64,000 nt of DNA from Proteus columbae (GTDB lineage: Bacteria > Pseudomonadota > Gammaproteobacteria > Enterobacterales > Enterobacteriaceae): contig NZ_CP043925.1 of the NCBI RefSeq assembly GCF_009914335.1, positions 1,984,001 through 2,048,000 of the forward strand, given 5' to 3'. Below the pieces are notes generated by a model. It did not search any database. It was not told where the DNA came from and was given only the letters and a program-made list of their open reading frames with translations. Both the position numbers and the translations under genes were made by a program. Position 1 is the stretch's first letter; each line of letters begins with the position of its first letter. Below, piece by piece: positions 39,353 through 48,493 of this stretch.

Positions 39353-40227
39353 CTACAAAAGCCAGGATGCTTTTTAACCATTTATTTTCTCTACAATTAT
39401 TTATTATTTGGGCTTTGGGAACTTATGGAAGTTGGTTAACTAATGCGACAGAAATGTTGTTCCCCATATTTTTAGGCTTCTTTTTATGGGTATTGCTCAT
39501 TTTTATTGGATACAAAACACAAAAAGCAACCTCTCATTCTAGATTCTATTGGTTTGGTTTATTACAACTAATTGTTTGTTGGACTATTTTCCCTCTATTT
39601 AAATCGATTCGCTATGGTTTATACCAATGGAGTTTTGATGATATTTTATATAATCTAGACAAATTCCTATGGTTTGGAAAAAGTTTGCCCGAATGGGCAA
39701 TTTCTTTACAGTCTGGCTGGCTAAGTGAATTTCTTTCTTTTTGCTATTTTAGTTTCTACTTTTTGATTATTGGTAGTGCCCTTTTCTTCTTTTTTAGCCG
39801 AAATAATACACTGGCTAAAAACTATTTTTTCGGCTTAATGCTAATGTATTTTTGGGGCTTTATTGGTTACTTCTCTATCCCTGCAGCAGGTCCTTACTCT
39901 GCTTTTCCTTCTGACTTTAACTATCCAGTTTACCCTGGTGCAATGACATTATTTCTAACTGATCTTGTTGACAAAGGGATTACAGGAATGGATGTTTTTC
40001 CTTCATTGCATACAGGGATCACGCTTTATATTGTTGGTTTTTTCTATTTTTCAGGTTATCGAAAAATAGCGTATTGTTTATCTCCTATCTTAATAGGACT
40101 TATTTTGGCAACTGTCTATTTACATTACCACTACGGCATTGATGTTGTTGTCGGTACATTACTTGCATTATTAGTGCTTTACATCACTTGTAAAAATAAT
40201 AAGGTCGAATATGGAACTCATTTATAA
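39346..40227 (+). CDS. PAP2 / AUR1-like membrane lipid phosphatase or phosphotransferase
   Basis: A 293-residue protein with about seven membrane segments. The conserved pieces PSLHTG (VFPSLHTGITLY) and HYHYGIDVVVG correspond to motifs 2 and 3 of the PAP2_3 group (yeast AUR1/Ipt1-like inositol-phosphoryl transferases and relatives). A catalytic His would lie in each motif. It likely acts on a lipid phosphate or transfers a phospho-headgroup. It overlaps both the upstream acyltransferase gene (7 bases) and the downstream dikinase gene (17 bases). Confidence 0.82.
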   Translation: MLTTKARMLFNHLFSLQLFIIWALGTYGSWLTNATEMLFPIFLGFFLWVLLIFIGYKTQKATSHSRFYWFGLLQLIVCWTIFPLFKSIRYGLYQWSFDDILYNLDKFLWFGKSLPEWAISLQSGWLSEFLSFCYFSFYFLIIGSALFFFFSRNNTLAKNYFFGLMLMYFWGFIGYFSIPAAGPYSAFPSDFNYPVYPGAMTLFLTDLVDKGITGMDVFPSLHTGITLYIVGFFYFSGYRKIAYCLSPILIGLILATVYLHYHYGIDVVVGTLLALLVLYITCKNNKVEYGTHL

Positions 40228-42724
40228 AATTAACGAGCCTATTGCTTCTGAAGTATCTATTAGTGGAGGTAAAGGCGCGAGTTTAGCAAAAACAATTCAG
40301 TCACTGCCTGTTCCTGATGGTTTAATTCTATCTTGCCAAGCTTATCAGTTATTTATCACGCCATTACTATCTGAAATTAATTGCTTATTATCAGAAAAAA
40401 AACAAGAAATTGAAGCCGTTAGTAAAAATATTCGCCATTTAATTTTACAAGCATCTATGCCAGAGGACTTAATTCATTCTTTAAGTTCAAGATTAAATGA
40501 GCTCCAATTAAATAATACCGCTTTGGCCGTAAGATCTTCAGGAACATTAGAAGATATGCCAGGAGCCGCTTTTGCAGGGCAACACGATACTGTATTAGGT
40601 GTTAAAACACTGCCTAATTTATTAGATGCTATTCGCCAATGCTATGCATCTTTATGGCACACACACGTTATGCTCTATCGTCAGCATTTAAATTTACCCC
40701 ATACTCAAGCATCGATGGCTGTTGTGTTACAAAGAATGATTAACGTCCAAGAAAATGAAGCAGCAGGAGTCGCTTTTTCTGTTGATCCGGTTCAAGGCTC
40801 TCTGTCAACTGTATTAATTAATGCAGCATTTGGATTAGGTGAAACCGTCGTTGCAGGTGAAGATCCTGTGGACGAATTTCTTATTGATAGAAAAAGTTTC
40901 GCGTTAAAACAAGAAACAATAGCTCAAAAAATAAATGCCATCGTTATGGTTGATAATGGCACTAAAATCTTACCTCTTGCTTCTGCCCAACAATCCATGT
41001 CTTCATTGACAGCAGAACAATGCAAACAAGTTGCGGAGCTTGCTATTTCAGCGGAAAGATATTTTGATTTTCCACAAGATATAGAATGGGCATTTCATGA
41101 TGGAAAATTGTGGCTTTTACAATCACGCAATGTGACACAAATCGCCCCTATTTGGACAAGAGAAGAATCGGCAGAAAGGTTCCCTAATCCTATCACGCCA
41201 TTAACATGGGATATGTGTGAAGCTGGTTTTCACTCATCATTAAATTTTAGCCTTAATCTTATGGGGCTCCCTTCATTTAATGGTAAATGGTTCGGGATGC
41301 AAGATTATTATATTTATGGCAACCAAAATGCGGTTTCCCTGTATAGTAATCGTCTCCCTACTTCGATGATGAATGATTTACCTACCCTATTAAAATCTTT
41401 GCCTGAAATTGCACAAAAATTCAGTTGGGTGCAGGAATTGCCTATTACTTGGATGCGTGACTTAGATAAATATTTAATCTCTATTGGCGCATTGATGAAT
41501 GAACCATTGCAGGATAAAAGCTTGCCTCAATTATGGGATTATGTGCAAAGAATTAATAAGTTAGGTGCTGATTACTTTTTACCTAATATTGCCATATCCT
41601 TAACTCAGCGCTCACTCTATTCCGCATTAATGGCATTGCTAAAACTCTTCTTTAAAGAAGAAAAATATGCACATACAGCATTCGATAATTTAATTGCTAT
41701 GTCTGAAACTAAAACTGGGCAAGTGAATGCGGAACTTTGGACTCTTTCTCGCTATGTGCGTCAGCACCCTCAACTTCTCAAACTTATAACATCCATTGTT
41801 CCTGAAAGCATTATGCAAGAAATTGAGGTATGTGATCCTCATTTCCACCAGCAATTTACCTTATTCTTAGCTAATCATGGTCATAGAGAATTAGATTTTG
41901 ATGCATATCATCCTACTTGGTTAGATGCCCCACATATTGTATTAACTCAAATTAAAGCAATGGCAGACTTAGCAGATGATAAACAAACCGATGATCCATT
42001 AGGTAAAAAAATTCTGCAGTCAGAAACGGAATTTTCAATTATCTCTGATGCACCAGAAGAGTTGCGCTTTTTCTTACAAGAGATTATTCGATTAGCTCGT
42101 GTTTATACTGCACTTGATGACTTAGAACATTATCAAACAACTCGATTAGCTTTACCTATGCGTCGCGGATTAAAAGCATTAGGAGAGCGATTGGTTATTC
42201 GTAGCGTCTTAGATTGCCCAATGGATATTTATTTTGCTAATGAAAAACCTTTAGCTGATGCAATTCTTGCAGATAATCCTACTGAGTGGAATCAGTTACG
42301 TCATCATATATACCAAAATAAGGCGGGATATCTAAAAGCAAAATCAGTCACACCACAATGGATCTATGGTGAAGATAGTTGTAATGCACTAAATACAAAT
42401 GAGCATCAATTAAAGGGACTAGCTGGTAGTGCAGGTATTGTTGAAGGTGAAGTTTATCTTGTTTATGGCCCAGAGAATTTTGCCGAATTTCCGCAGAATG
42501 CCATTTTAGTTGCAAGAACAACTAACCCTGCTTGGACAGCACTTTTTTACCGTGCATCTGGCATTATTACAGAAAGTGGTGGGCCATTATCTCATGGTGC
42601 GGTTACTGCTAGAGAATTGGGATTACCCGCAGTAATGGGTGTTCGCAATATCTTAAATATTTTAAAAAATGGGCAAAAAGTAAAGGTTGATGGACAAAAA
42701 GGTATTATAGAAATCTTATCTTAA
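40211..42724 (+). CDS. Rph/PEP-synthase-like phosphotransferase (dikinase)
   Basis: 837 residues. The N-terminal ~315 are the PEP/pyruvate-dikinase ATP-grasp domain (GGKGASLAKT; AVRSSGTLEDMPGAAFAGQHDT; NAAFGLGETVVAGEDPVDEF; DIEWAFHDGKLWLLQSRNV). About 320-720 is a helical substrate domain. The C-terminus is the swivel domain with phospho-His795 in ESGGPLSHGAVTARELGLPAVMG. The PEP/pyruvate TIM-barrel of true PEP synthase is absent, as in rifampin phosphotransferase, so it should transfer a phosphoryl group from ATP to an unknown acceptor. A role in rifamycin resistance is possible, but the lipid-enzyme operon points elsewhere. Confidence 0.85.
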   Translation: MELIYKINEPIASEVSISGGKGASLAKTIQSLPVPDGLILSCQAYQLFITPLLSEINCLLSEKKQEIEAVSKNIRHLILQASMPEDLIHSLSSRLNELQLNNTALAVRSSGTLEDMPGAAFAGQHDTVLGVKTLPNLLDAIRQCYASLWHTHVMLYRQHLNLPHTQASMAVVLQRMINVQENEAAGVAFSVDPVQGSLSTVLINAAFGLGETVVAGEDPVDEFLIDRKSFALKQETIAQKINAIVMVDNGTKILPLASAQQSMSSLTAEQCKQVAELAISAERYFDFPQDIEWAFHDGKLWLLQSRNVTQIAPIWTREESAERFPNPITPLTWDMCEAGFHSSLNFSLNLMGLPSFNGKWFGMQDYYIYGNQNAVSLYSNRLPTSMMNDLPTLLKSLPEIAQKFSWVQELPITWMRDLDKYLISIGALMNEPLQDKSLPQLWDYVQRINKLGADYFLPNIAISLTQRSLYSALMALLKLFFKEEKYAHTAFDNLIAMSETKTGQVNAELWTLSRYVRQHPQLLKLITSIVPESIMQEIEVCDPHFHQQFTLFLANHGHRELDFDAYHPTWLDAPHIVLTQIKAMADLADDKQTDDPLGKKILQSETEFSIISDAPEELRFFLQEIIRLARVYTALDDLEHYQTTRLALPMRRGLKALGERLVIRSVLDCPMDIYFANEKPLADAILADNPTEWNQLRHHIYQNKAGYLKAKSVTPQWIYGEDSCNALNTNEHQLKGLAGSAGIVEGEVYLVYGPENFAEFPQNAILVARTTNPAWTALFYRASGIITESGGPLSHGAVTARELGLPAVMGVRNILNILKNGQKVKVDGQKGIIEILS

Positions 42725-42727
42725 TTA

Positions 42728-42768
42728 TTAAGCAGAAAAAGCATCTTTCAGATGCTTTTTCTGCTTAA
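42728..42768. terminator. Strong bidirectional terminator
   Basis: A 19-bp perfect stem with loop TTC; the arms contain GCAGAAAAAGC and its complement. It lies between convergent genes, 4 bp after the dikinase stop codon. Confidence 0.92.
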
Positions 42769-42798
42769 TACTATCAATCTGTCTTTTAACTGATTATT

Positions 42799-43278
42799 TT
42801 ATTTTTTACTCTCTTTGGCGTCTTTATTAGTATCAATATCGACTTTATAAGCTGATGGTGCAAATAAAGCAACCAACCCAGCGATTAATAATATAGAAAG
42901 CAACACCATTAACATAGATGGTGCATTAAATAATAAATATGGTGTTAATAAAATAGGACTAGCCGTTAAAATAAGTGAAATAATAATAGGATAGCCTATA
43001 CCTATATCTCTTATTCGTTGAGATAAAATAAGTGTAAATATGTAGACTTGTACTATTAAAAACACCATTTCTATTAGGCCATATGGTGTAAAAGAAAATT
43101 GATAGTAAAAATAACTTTCGGTAATTGACTCCATTTTTTCGGGGTAAAGTTCTATATACCATCGATCAGCTAAGTTTTCTGCAATAGAAAAGAAAATTGT
43201 CCAAGCAATTTCTAAACCTAAAAAAGAGAGTCTCCCACGTCTTTGTTGTTTCCATTGATAAGCAAGTTTAGCTTGCAT
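42799..43278 (-). CDS. DUF805-like small membrane protein
   Basis: About 159 residues with four membrane segments. RRGRLSFLGLEI near the N-terminus and LSQRIRDIGIGYP in the middle match the DUF805 (YhaH-like) pattern GRxxRxxF and RxxDxG. The ATG at 43278 is preceded by AAGGGA; a start at 43293 would bury that RBS. Its function is unknown. Confidence 0.7.
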   Translation of the reverse strand: MQAKLAYQWKQQRRGRLSFLGLEIAWTIFFSIAENLADRWYIELYPEKMESITESYFYYQFSFTPYGLIEMVFLIVQVYIFTLILSQRIRDIGIGYPIIISLILTASPILLTPYLLFNAPSMLMVLLSILLIAGLVALFAPSAYKVDIDTNKDAKESKK

Positions 43279-43459
43279 AATAAATCCCTTCATTTTTAAA
43301 TGATAATTTAATCCGTTTAATCATAATACACTTAATATCTTTATCAAAATAATGTATTAGTTTAAAAAATACTGCTCTTTTATCGATTAAATAAAAGAGC
43401 GGATATTATTATTAAAAATTAAAACATTCCACTTGAAAGAAAAATTAAATTATCAATAA

Positions 43460-44452
43460 TCATCTAACCTGCTTATTGATCCACTTAATCTCTTCATTTG
43501 TGAATCGAATATTGCTTTCTTTAGTTGTATCAGTATCTAACAAGATTTTATCTTTAATTAATTTACTGACAGGCGCAATGATATTGAAATGGTCACCATT
43601 TTTAATATTATATATTTTTAATGGAATATTATGCACCATTGCAACCGCTCGTAGTTCATTAAACTCATTCCAAAAATAATCACGTCCTTCAAAATAGAAA
43701 GTTGGTGTTTTTATTGATTTAATATAGCGATATACAGAGCGAACATTAAACTCTTCTTCGTTATTTCTATCAAAAGGCAATTCAACTATCATATCACCTT
43801 CAGCTCTTAATTTAAGATCAGGTATTCCGCCCAAGGAGAAAATGGCTCTAAATTTGTCACTATATTCACTCGCTAATAATGCTCTAGTTCCTCCCGTACT
43901 ATGTCCAACGACATAGATACGTTTAGAGTCAATATAAGGCAGTGAGGCTAAATATTCTCTCGCTGATTCTAAATCTTCTAATTCGCCATAAAACATTTCA
44001 TAACGACCAGGGTTAGTATTTTCACCTCGGAAAGATGGGATCATCAACACCATATTGGGATCACGAAAAGTTGCACCTGTTTGGTCATTATCAACTGGTT
44101 TAGGTTGCCAAAAATAATCATCACCACCAATTCCGCCGTAGCCTCCATTTAACCAAATTACAGCAGGTAATTTCATTTTTTTATTTGCTGGAGGTGGTGT
44201 TAAATAGGCATACATATCTCCTGGTTTTGCCGAATATTTAATCACATTAAATATTTCTGGTGGTGCTTCCCAAGGCGGATCAATATTATCAAAACTGTCG
44301 TTTATAATTTCTGTTTTAAAGCGTTGATGCGCTTCATATAAAGTTTCATCACGCACTTCAATATCTGCGTTGACAGAAAAAGAACTAGCACATAGCAGGG
44401 AAAAAAATAGCGCAGGAACAACTTGTCTAAAACATATTTTATTTATATTCAT
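43460..44452 (-). CDS. Exported alpha/beta hydrolase (peptidase S9 / dienelactone hydrolase-like)
   Basis: A 330-residue protein with a signal peptide (about 1-29, ending FSVNA). Catalytic features are the oxyanion segment VIWLNGGYGGIGG, the nucleophile elbow VVGHSTGGTRALLA and a C-terminal His (KNGDHFNII). The fold matches dienelactone-hydrolase/acetyl-esterase families acting in the periplasm. The substrate is unknown. Confidence 0.82.
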   Translation of the reverse strand: MNINKICFRQVVPALFFSLLCASSFSVNADIEVRDETLYEAHQRFKTEIINDSFDNIDPPWEAPPEIFNVIKYSAKPGDMYAYLTPPPANKKMKLPAVIWLNGGYGGIGGDDYFWQPKPVDNDQTGATFRDPNMVLMIPSFRGENTNPGRYEMFYGELEDLESAREYLASLPYIDSKRIYVVGHSTGGTRALLASEYSDKFRAIFSLGGIPDLKLRAEGDMIVELPFDRNNEEEFNVRSVYRYIKSIKTPTFYFEGRDYFWNEFNELRAVAMVHNIPLKIYNIKNGDHFNIIAPVSKLIKDKILLDTDTTKESNIRFTNEEIKWINKQVR

Positions 44453-44552
44453 ATCAACTTCCCTATAGATTATTAATTTTGCGTGATAATAGCATAGGTT
44501 GTTTGGGGTTTATGAATAGGATTTTTAAGGTAAGTGGAAATTAATGCAGAAA

Positions 44553-44576
44553 AAAGCATCTCGATTGAGATGCTTT
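44553..44576 (-). terminator. Terminator after ahpF
   Basis: A 10-bp stem (AAAGCATCTC/GAGATGCTTT, loop GATT) is followed on the minus strand by a run of T residues. Confidence 0.88.
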
Positions 44577-44616
44577 AAACGATATAAAATAATTAAATTT
44601 TTTAACGTTGATTTAC

Positions 44617-46182
44617 TTATTTTGCAGTCGTACGAATCAAGTAATCAAATGCGCTAAGTGAGGCTTTTGCACCTTCACCAGCGGCAATGATGATTTGCTT
44701 ATAAGGTACGGTTGTACAGTCACCTGCTGCAAACACACCTTTGATATTAGTTTCGCCACGAGCATCAACAACAATTTCACCCATCTTATTACGCTCAACA
44801 GTACCTTCTAACCACTGTGTATTAGGTAATAAACCGATTTGAACGAAAATACCTGCTAATGCAATATCATGCATAGAATCATTAGTACGATCTTTATATT
44901 TTAGACCGGTTAACTTAGTGCCATCACCATATACTTCTGTAGTTTGCGCATTTAAGATAACTTCTACATTGCTTAAGCTACGTAATTTTTTCTGTAATAC
45001 CGCATCTGCTCTCATTTCTGGAGCAAATTCTAATACTGTTACGTGTTCAACTAAGCCAGCTAAGTCAATTGCAGCTTCAACACCTGAGTTACCACCACCA
45101 ATAACAGCAACTCTTTTGCCTTTAAACAGTGGGCCATCACAATGTGGGCAATAAGTTACACCACGAGTACGGTATTCATTTTCACCGGGAACATTCATAT
45201 TTCTCCAGCGAGCACCTGTTGCAATAATTAGGCTACGGGTTTTTAAAATTGCACCTGATGCTGTTTCAATTTGATGTAATTCCCCTTCTGATGCACCCGG
45301 AATTAAGCGACTAACAGTTTGGCTATCAATCACATCCACTTGGTAATCATCAACGTGAGCTTTTAATGCACCTGCAAGTTTTGCACCTTCAGTTTTTGGT
45401 ACTGAAATGTAGTTTTCAATATCAACAGTATCAAGAACTTGACCACCAAAACGTTCGCCAATAAGGCCTGTATTTAAACCTTTACGAGCGGAATAAACAG
45501 CTGCAGATGCACCCGCAGGACCACTACCCACAATTAATACATCAAATGCAGCTTTTTGATTCAACAATTCTGCAGTACGTTTTTCTGCATTGCTGTCTAC
45601 TTTGTTAACGATTTTAGCTAAGGTCATACGGCCTTGACCAAACTCGTTACCATTTAAGAATACAGCAGGAACGCCCATGATATTACGTTCCTGAATTTCA
45701 TTTTGGAACATGCCTCCGTCAATCGCAGTATGTGTGATCTTCGGATTTAAAATCGCCATTAAGTTTAATGCCTGAACAACATCAGGGCAGTTATGACAAG
45801 AGAGCGAATAATAGGTTTCGAAATGAAACTCACCGTCTAACTGACGAATTTGTTCAAGTAATTCTTGTGCTTCTTTTGATGGGTGTCCACCAGTTTGCAG
45901 TAATGCTAAAACTAATGAAGTAAATTCATGGCCTAATGGTGAACCTGCAAAACGAACACCAGTTCCTTTCCCAGGGTTGGTAATAAGAAAAGATGGTTTA
46001 CGTACATTTGCATTATTATCTTCACGATAAGTGACTTTATCGGATAATGGTTCGATTTCTTTTAATAGCGCTTGGATATCAGCAGAATGTTTACTGTCGT
46101 CTAATGTTGCTACTAATTCAACTGGCTGGGTTAATCGTTCTAAATAAGCTTTCAATTGAGCTTTTAAATTATTATCTAACAT
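44617..46182 (-). CDS. ahpF: Alkyl hydroperoxide reductase subunit F
   Basis: A 521-residue flavoprotein disulfide reductase. The N-terminal tandem thioredoxin-fold domain has its redox Cys pair in LSCHNCPDV. The thioredoxin-reductase-like part has FAD motif [19 protein letters not shown] and Cys pair CPHCDG. It transfers electrons from NADH to AhpC. It follows ahpC by 69 bp, separated by a small hairpin that could attenuate expression. Confidence 0.97.
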   Translation of the reverse strand: MLDNNLKAQLKAYLERLTQPVELVATLDDSKHSADIQALLKEIEPLSDKVTYREDNNANVRKPSFLITNPGKGTGVRFAGSPLGHEFTSLVLALLQTGGHPSKEAQELLEQIRQLDGEFHFETYYSLSCHNCPDVVQALNLMAILNPKITHTAIDGGMFQNEIQERNIMGVPAVFLNGNEFGQGRMTLAKIVNKVDSNAEKRTAELLNQKAAFDVLIVGSGPAGASAAVYSARKGLNTGLIGERFGGQVLDTVDIENYISVPKTEGAKLAGALKAHVDDYQVDVIDSQTVSRLIPGASEGELHQIETASGAILKTRSLIIATGARWRNMNVPGENEYRTRGVTYCPHCDGPLFKGKRVAVIGGGNSGVEAAIDLAGLVEHVTVLEFAPEMRADAVLQKKLRSLSNVEVILNAQTTEVYGDGTKLTGLKYKDRTNDSMHDIALAGIFVQIGLLPNTQWLEGTVERNKMGEIVVDARGETNIKGVFAAGDCTTVPYKQIIIAAGEGAKASLSAFDYLIRTTAK

Positions 46183-46200
46183 TTTTGCACCCTCAATAAA

Positions 46201-46222
46201 ATCGGGTGCCGAAACACCCGAT
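46201..46222 (-). terminator. Attenuator-like hairpin between ahpC and ahpF
   Basis: ATCGGGTG/CACCCGAT with a 6-nt loop is followed on the minus strand by TTTATT. It could lower ahpF levels relative to ahpC. Confidence 0.6.
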
Positions 46223-46251
46223 AAATAACTTTTTAGTGGCTTAATTCTTAT

Positions 46252-46815
46252 TTAGATTTTGCCAACTAAATCCAGTGATGGAGCTAAAGTTGCATCACCT
46301 TCTTTCCATTTTGCTGGGCAAACTTCGCCTGGGTGGCTAGCTACATACTGAGCAGCTTTAACTTTACGCAGCAGGTCTGATGCATCACGGCCAATACCTT
46401 CTGCTGTGATTTCAATTGCTTGGATGATACCTTGTGGGTCAACAACGAAAGTACCACGGTCTGCAAGACCTTCGTTCTCACGCATATTTTCGAAGTTACG
46501 AGTTAATGCGCCAGTTGGATCGCCAATCATGCCATATTTGATTTTACCGATAGTTTCTGAGCTACTATGCCATGCTTTATGGGTAAAATGTGTGTCAGTA
46601 GAAACTGAGTAAATTTCTACGCCCATTTTTTGGAACTCAGCATAATGATCAGCTAAGTCACCTAATTCAGTTGGGCACACAAAAGTGAAGTCTGCAGGGT
46701 AAAAGAAAAAAACGCTCCATTTGCCTTCGACGTCCTTTTCAGTCACTTCTACGAATTGACCGTCTTTAAATGCCATGTTTTTGAATGGTTTGATTGGGGT
46801 ATTAATTAAAGACAT
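46252..46815 (-). CDS. ahpC: Alkyl hydroperoxide reductase subunit C
   Basis: A 187-residue typical 2-Cys peroxiredoxin with the peroxidatic Cys in [17 protein letters not shown] and the resolving Cys in [11 protein letters not shown]. It reduces hydrogen and alkyl peroxides in the cytoplasm and is recycled by AhpF. GGAGG precedes the ATG. An OxyR-type array lies 58-94 bp upstream. Confidence 0.98.
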   Translation of the reverse strand: MSLINTPIKPFKNMAFKDGQFVEVTEKDVEGKWSVFFFYPADFTFVCPTELGDLADHYAEFQKMGVEIYSVSTDTHFTHKAWHSSSETIGKIKYGMIGDPTGALTRNFENMRENEGLADRGTFVVDPQGIIQAIEITAEGIGRDASDLLRKVKAAQYVASHPGEVCPAKWKEGDATLAPSLDLVGKI

Positions 46816-46872
46816 TGTATTTCCTCCTGTTTGGTATGGGACTAATGTACCTATTCCATTTGAGAATAGCTA

Positions 46873-46909
46873 ATACATTCCTGCTATCAGTTCAATAGGT
46901 TTCACCTAA
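46873..46909. promoter_or_regulatory. OxyR binding array upstream of ahpC
   Basis: ATAC-N7-CTAT-N7-ATAG-N7-CTAA fits the OxyR consensus ATAG-N7-CTAT-N7-ATAG-N7-CTAT at 14 of 16 defined positions with exact 7-bp spacing. Confidence 0.85.
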
Positions 46910-47030
46910 TGAGTTGAAGAAATTGATAGAGATAGGTTAACGAAATGTAGCTATTAAAGCAAATGGACAACAAGCCAATTACGTCTACCTTTTATTAACC
47001 TACTTTCTTAACCTACTCTCTATTTAATAT

Positions 47031-47047
47031 CCTTATCTTCGATAAGG
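47031..47047 (-). terminator. Possible weak terminator
   Basis: CCTTATC/GATAAGG with loop TTC lies downstream of the 218-residue exported protein gene on the minus strand. There is no strong T-run, so this is tentative. Confidence 0.35.
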
Positions 47048-47109
47048 GTATAATTATAACGCCATGAATTATAAAATTAATATTCAATCCAGCATAGATA
47101 GATTCAATA

Positions 47110-47766
47110 TTATTGCGCTAATTTGGCAGGTTTAAGAATAGTATAAGTACATTCAAATGCCGCCTTTTGAATACGATAAACATCTTGGCTATCTGTTGTG
47201 GATTGCACAATAGCATCGCCCGATTGAAAACGTTGTAATTCTCCCCAAGGAGCCTTCATCGCAAACGCTGGTGTAGATTCAGGTACAATGAAATAATTCA
47301 TTTCGATACCTTTGGGGATAAAAGGCTGATAGTTATCAGGATAAGACGTTATATTGATTTTGATCTTATTTTTATCTGTTTCGCTATAACGCTGAATAAA
47401 TTTGTTTTTCCTTACCAGGATTTCCTCATTACCTGTTTCTGGGCAAATATTTTGTACTACCCAATCTCCCTCTTTTGCAGGTTCTGAAACTGTTTCAACC
47501 CCTTCACCTTTAATTATCGTTGTGATGATCTCACCTTCTTTGGCTGGTCTTGCTAGGACAGGCTTTGTTTTAATTGCAACACCGGTGATCCCCGCTTGCT
47601 GCGCTTGCGTAAAGTAAGCGACACGTTCTTTTTGCGGTAATTGAGAAAGATCATTAGCAAACACAAATGAAGGAATTAAGGCTAAGCCGATTAATAGTGG
47701 TTTGGTTCTATTTTTCTTATCGGTTTTGTCACTATTTGAATTACTGTTTTGTATATAAAAAGGCAT
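47110..47766 (-). CDS. Exported protein of unknown function
   Basis: 218 residues, not recognised. A charged leader of ~22 residues is followed by a signal-like stretch (KPLLIGLALIPSFVFA) with cleavage expected near residue 38. The central part (EGEIITTIIKGEGVETVSEPAKEGDWVVQNICPETGNEEILVRKNKFIQRY) resembles small beta-barrel proteins of the PGDYG type, which I can only suggest. Two Cys (ICPE and FECT) might form a disulfide. It has its own promoter region and stands alone. Confidence 0.6.
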   Translation of the reverse strand: MPFYIQNSNSNSDKTDKKNRTKPLLIGLALIPSFVFANDLSQLPQKERVAYFTQAQQAGITGVAIKTKPVLARPAKEGEIITTIIKGEGVETVSEPAKEGDWVVQNICPETGNEEILVRKNKFIQRYSETDKNKIKINITSYPDNYQPFIPKGIEMNYFIVPESTPAFAMKAPWGELQRFQSGDAIVQSTTDSQDVYRIQKAAFECTYTILKPAKLAQ

Positions 47767-48017
47767 TGAATGATTTCCTAATAAATATCATTTGCACTTA
47801 ATACGCTAGTTAAGTGTCTGTAAATATTAAATCGATTATGGCAGGAAATAAAACAATGGCACGAGCAAAATCAGATACCTAGTCGAAAAAGATCAAAAAA
47901 TCGAGAGATCTCACAACTTAGAAAAGAGAACATGTAATTGATAGGAAAAAGGTTCAAGTCGTTAAATAAAGCGTTAGGATGTTCTTCACAAACCTATTTA
48001 ATTAAAAGGAATTTCTT

Positions 48018-48369
48018 ATGCAAATAATTTACCCCGATGACTATTCGAAAACAGGAAAACCCGATGAGGCTTTTGAACAAGAATATCATTGCGCCCAAAT
48101 GCTAAATATTCATTGTTTGTTACTCTCATCAGAAGATATGGCATTGGGTAAATATAAGTTTTCACATCCTTTTAAATCAGACTCTCCTGTTATTTGGCGT
48201 GGATGGATGCTAAATAAAGACGAATATCAACAGCTATAATTCCATTGATGTAGTCAAAAATGCAGTAGGAGAATTACGTTTAGTTGAAATTGGTGATGGG
48301 CAAGTTTCAGACATTAAAGAGTGGTCAGCTGAAAAGTTAGTTAAGGCTTTTTTCTTATCGGGTATCTGA
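48018..48369 (+). pseudogene. Internally deleted ATP-grasp-domain protein gene
   Basis: An intact start (AAAGGAA RBS, MQIIYPDDYSKTGKPDEAFE) runs 73 codons to a stop at 48237-48239. In another frame, 48249-48369 encodes IDVVKNAVGELRLVEIGDGQVSDIKEW and on to a stop, which reads like the C-terminal VEIGDGQVS segment of ATP-grasp (DUF4343-like) proteins. The two pieces match the two ends of one ~250-300-residue family, so the middle has been deleted. The N-terminal fragment alone is unlikely to function. Confidence 0.65.
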
Positions 48370-48406
48370 TGTTTTATATCCCAACACTGAGCAAACTATA
48401 TAAAAA

Positions 48407-48456
48407 TATAAAGACCTCAATTAGCCAACAATACGCTGTATCTTGAAGTCTTTATA
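48407..48456 (-). terminator. Terminator of the porin gene
   Basis: A 14-bp arm (TATAAAGACCTCAA) pairs with TTGAAGTCTTTATA with a single mismatch. The T-rich tail is on the minus strand. Confidence 0.65.
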
Positions 48457-48493
48457 TAAAATCAATCCCTAACAAGAAGTACTAAAAATAAAA

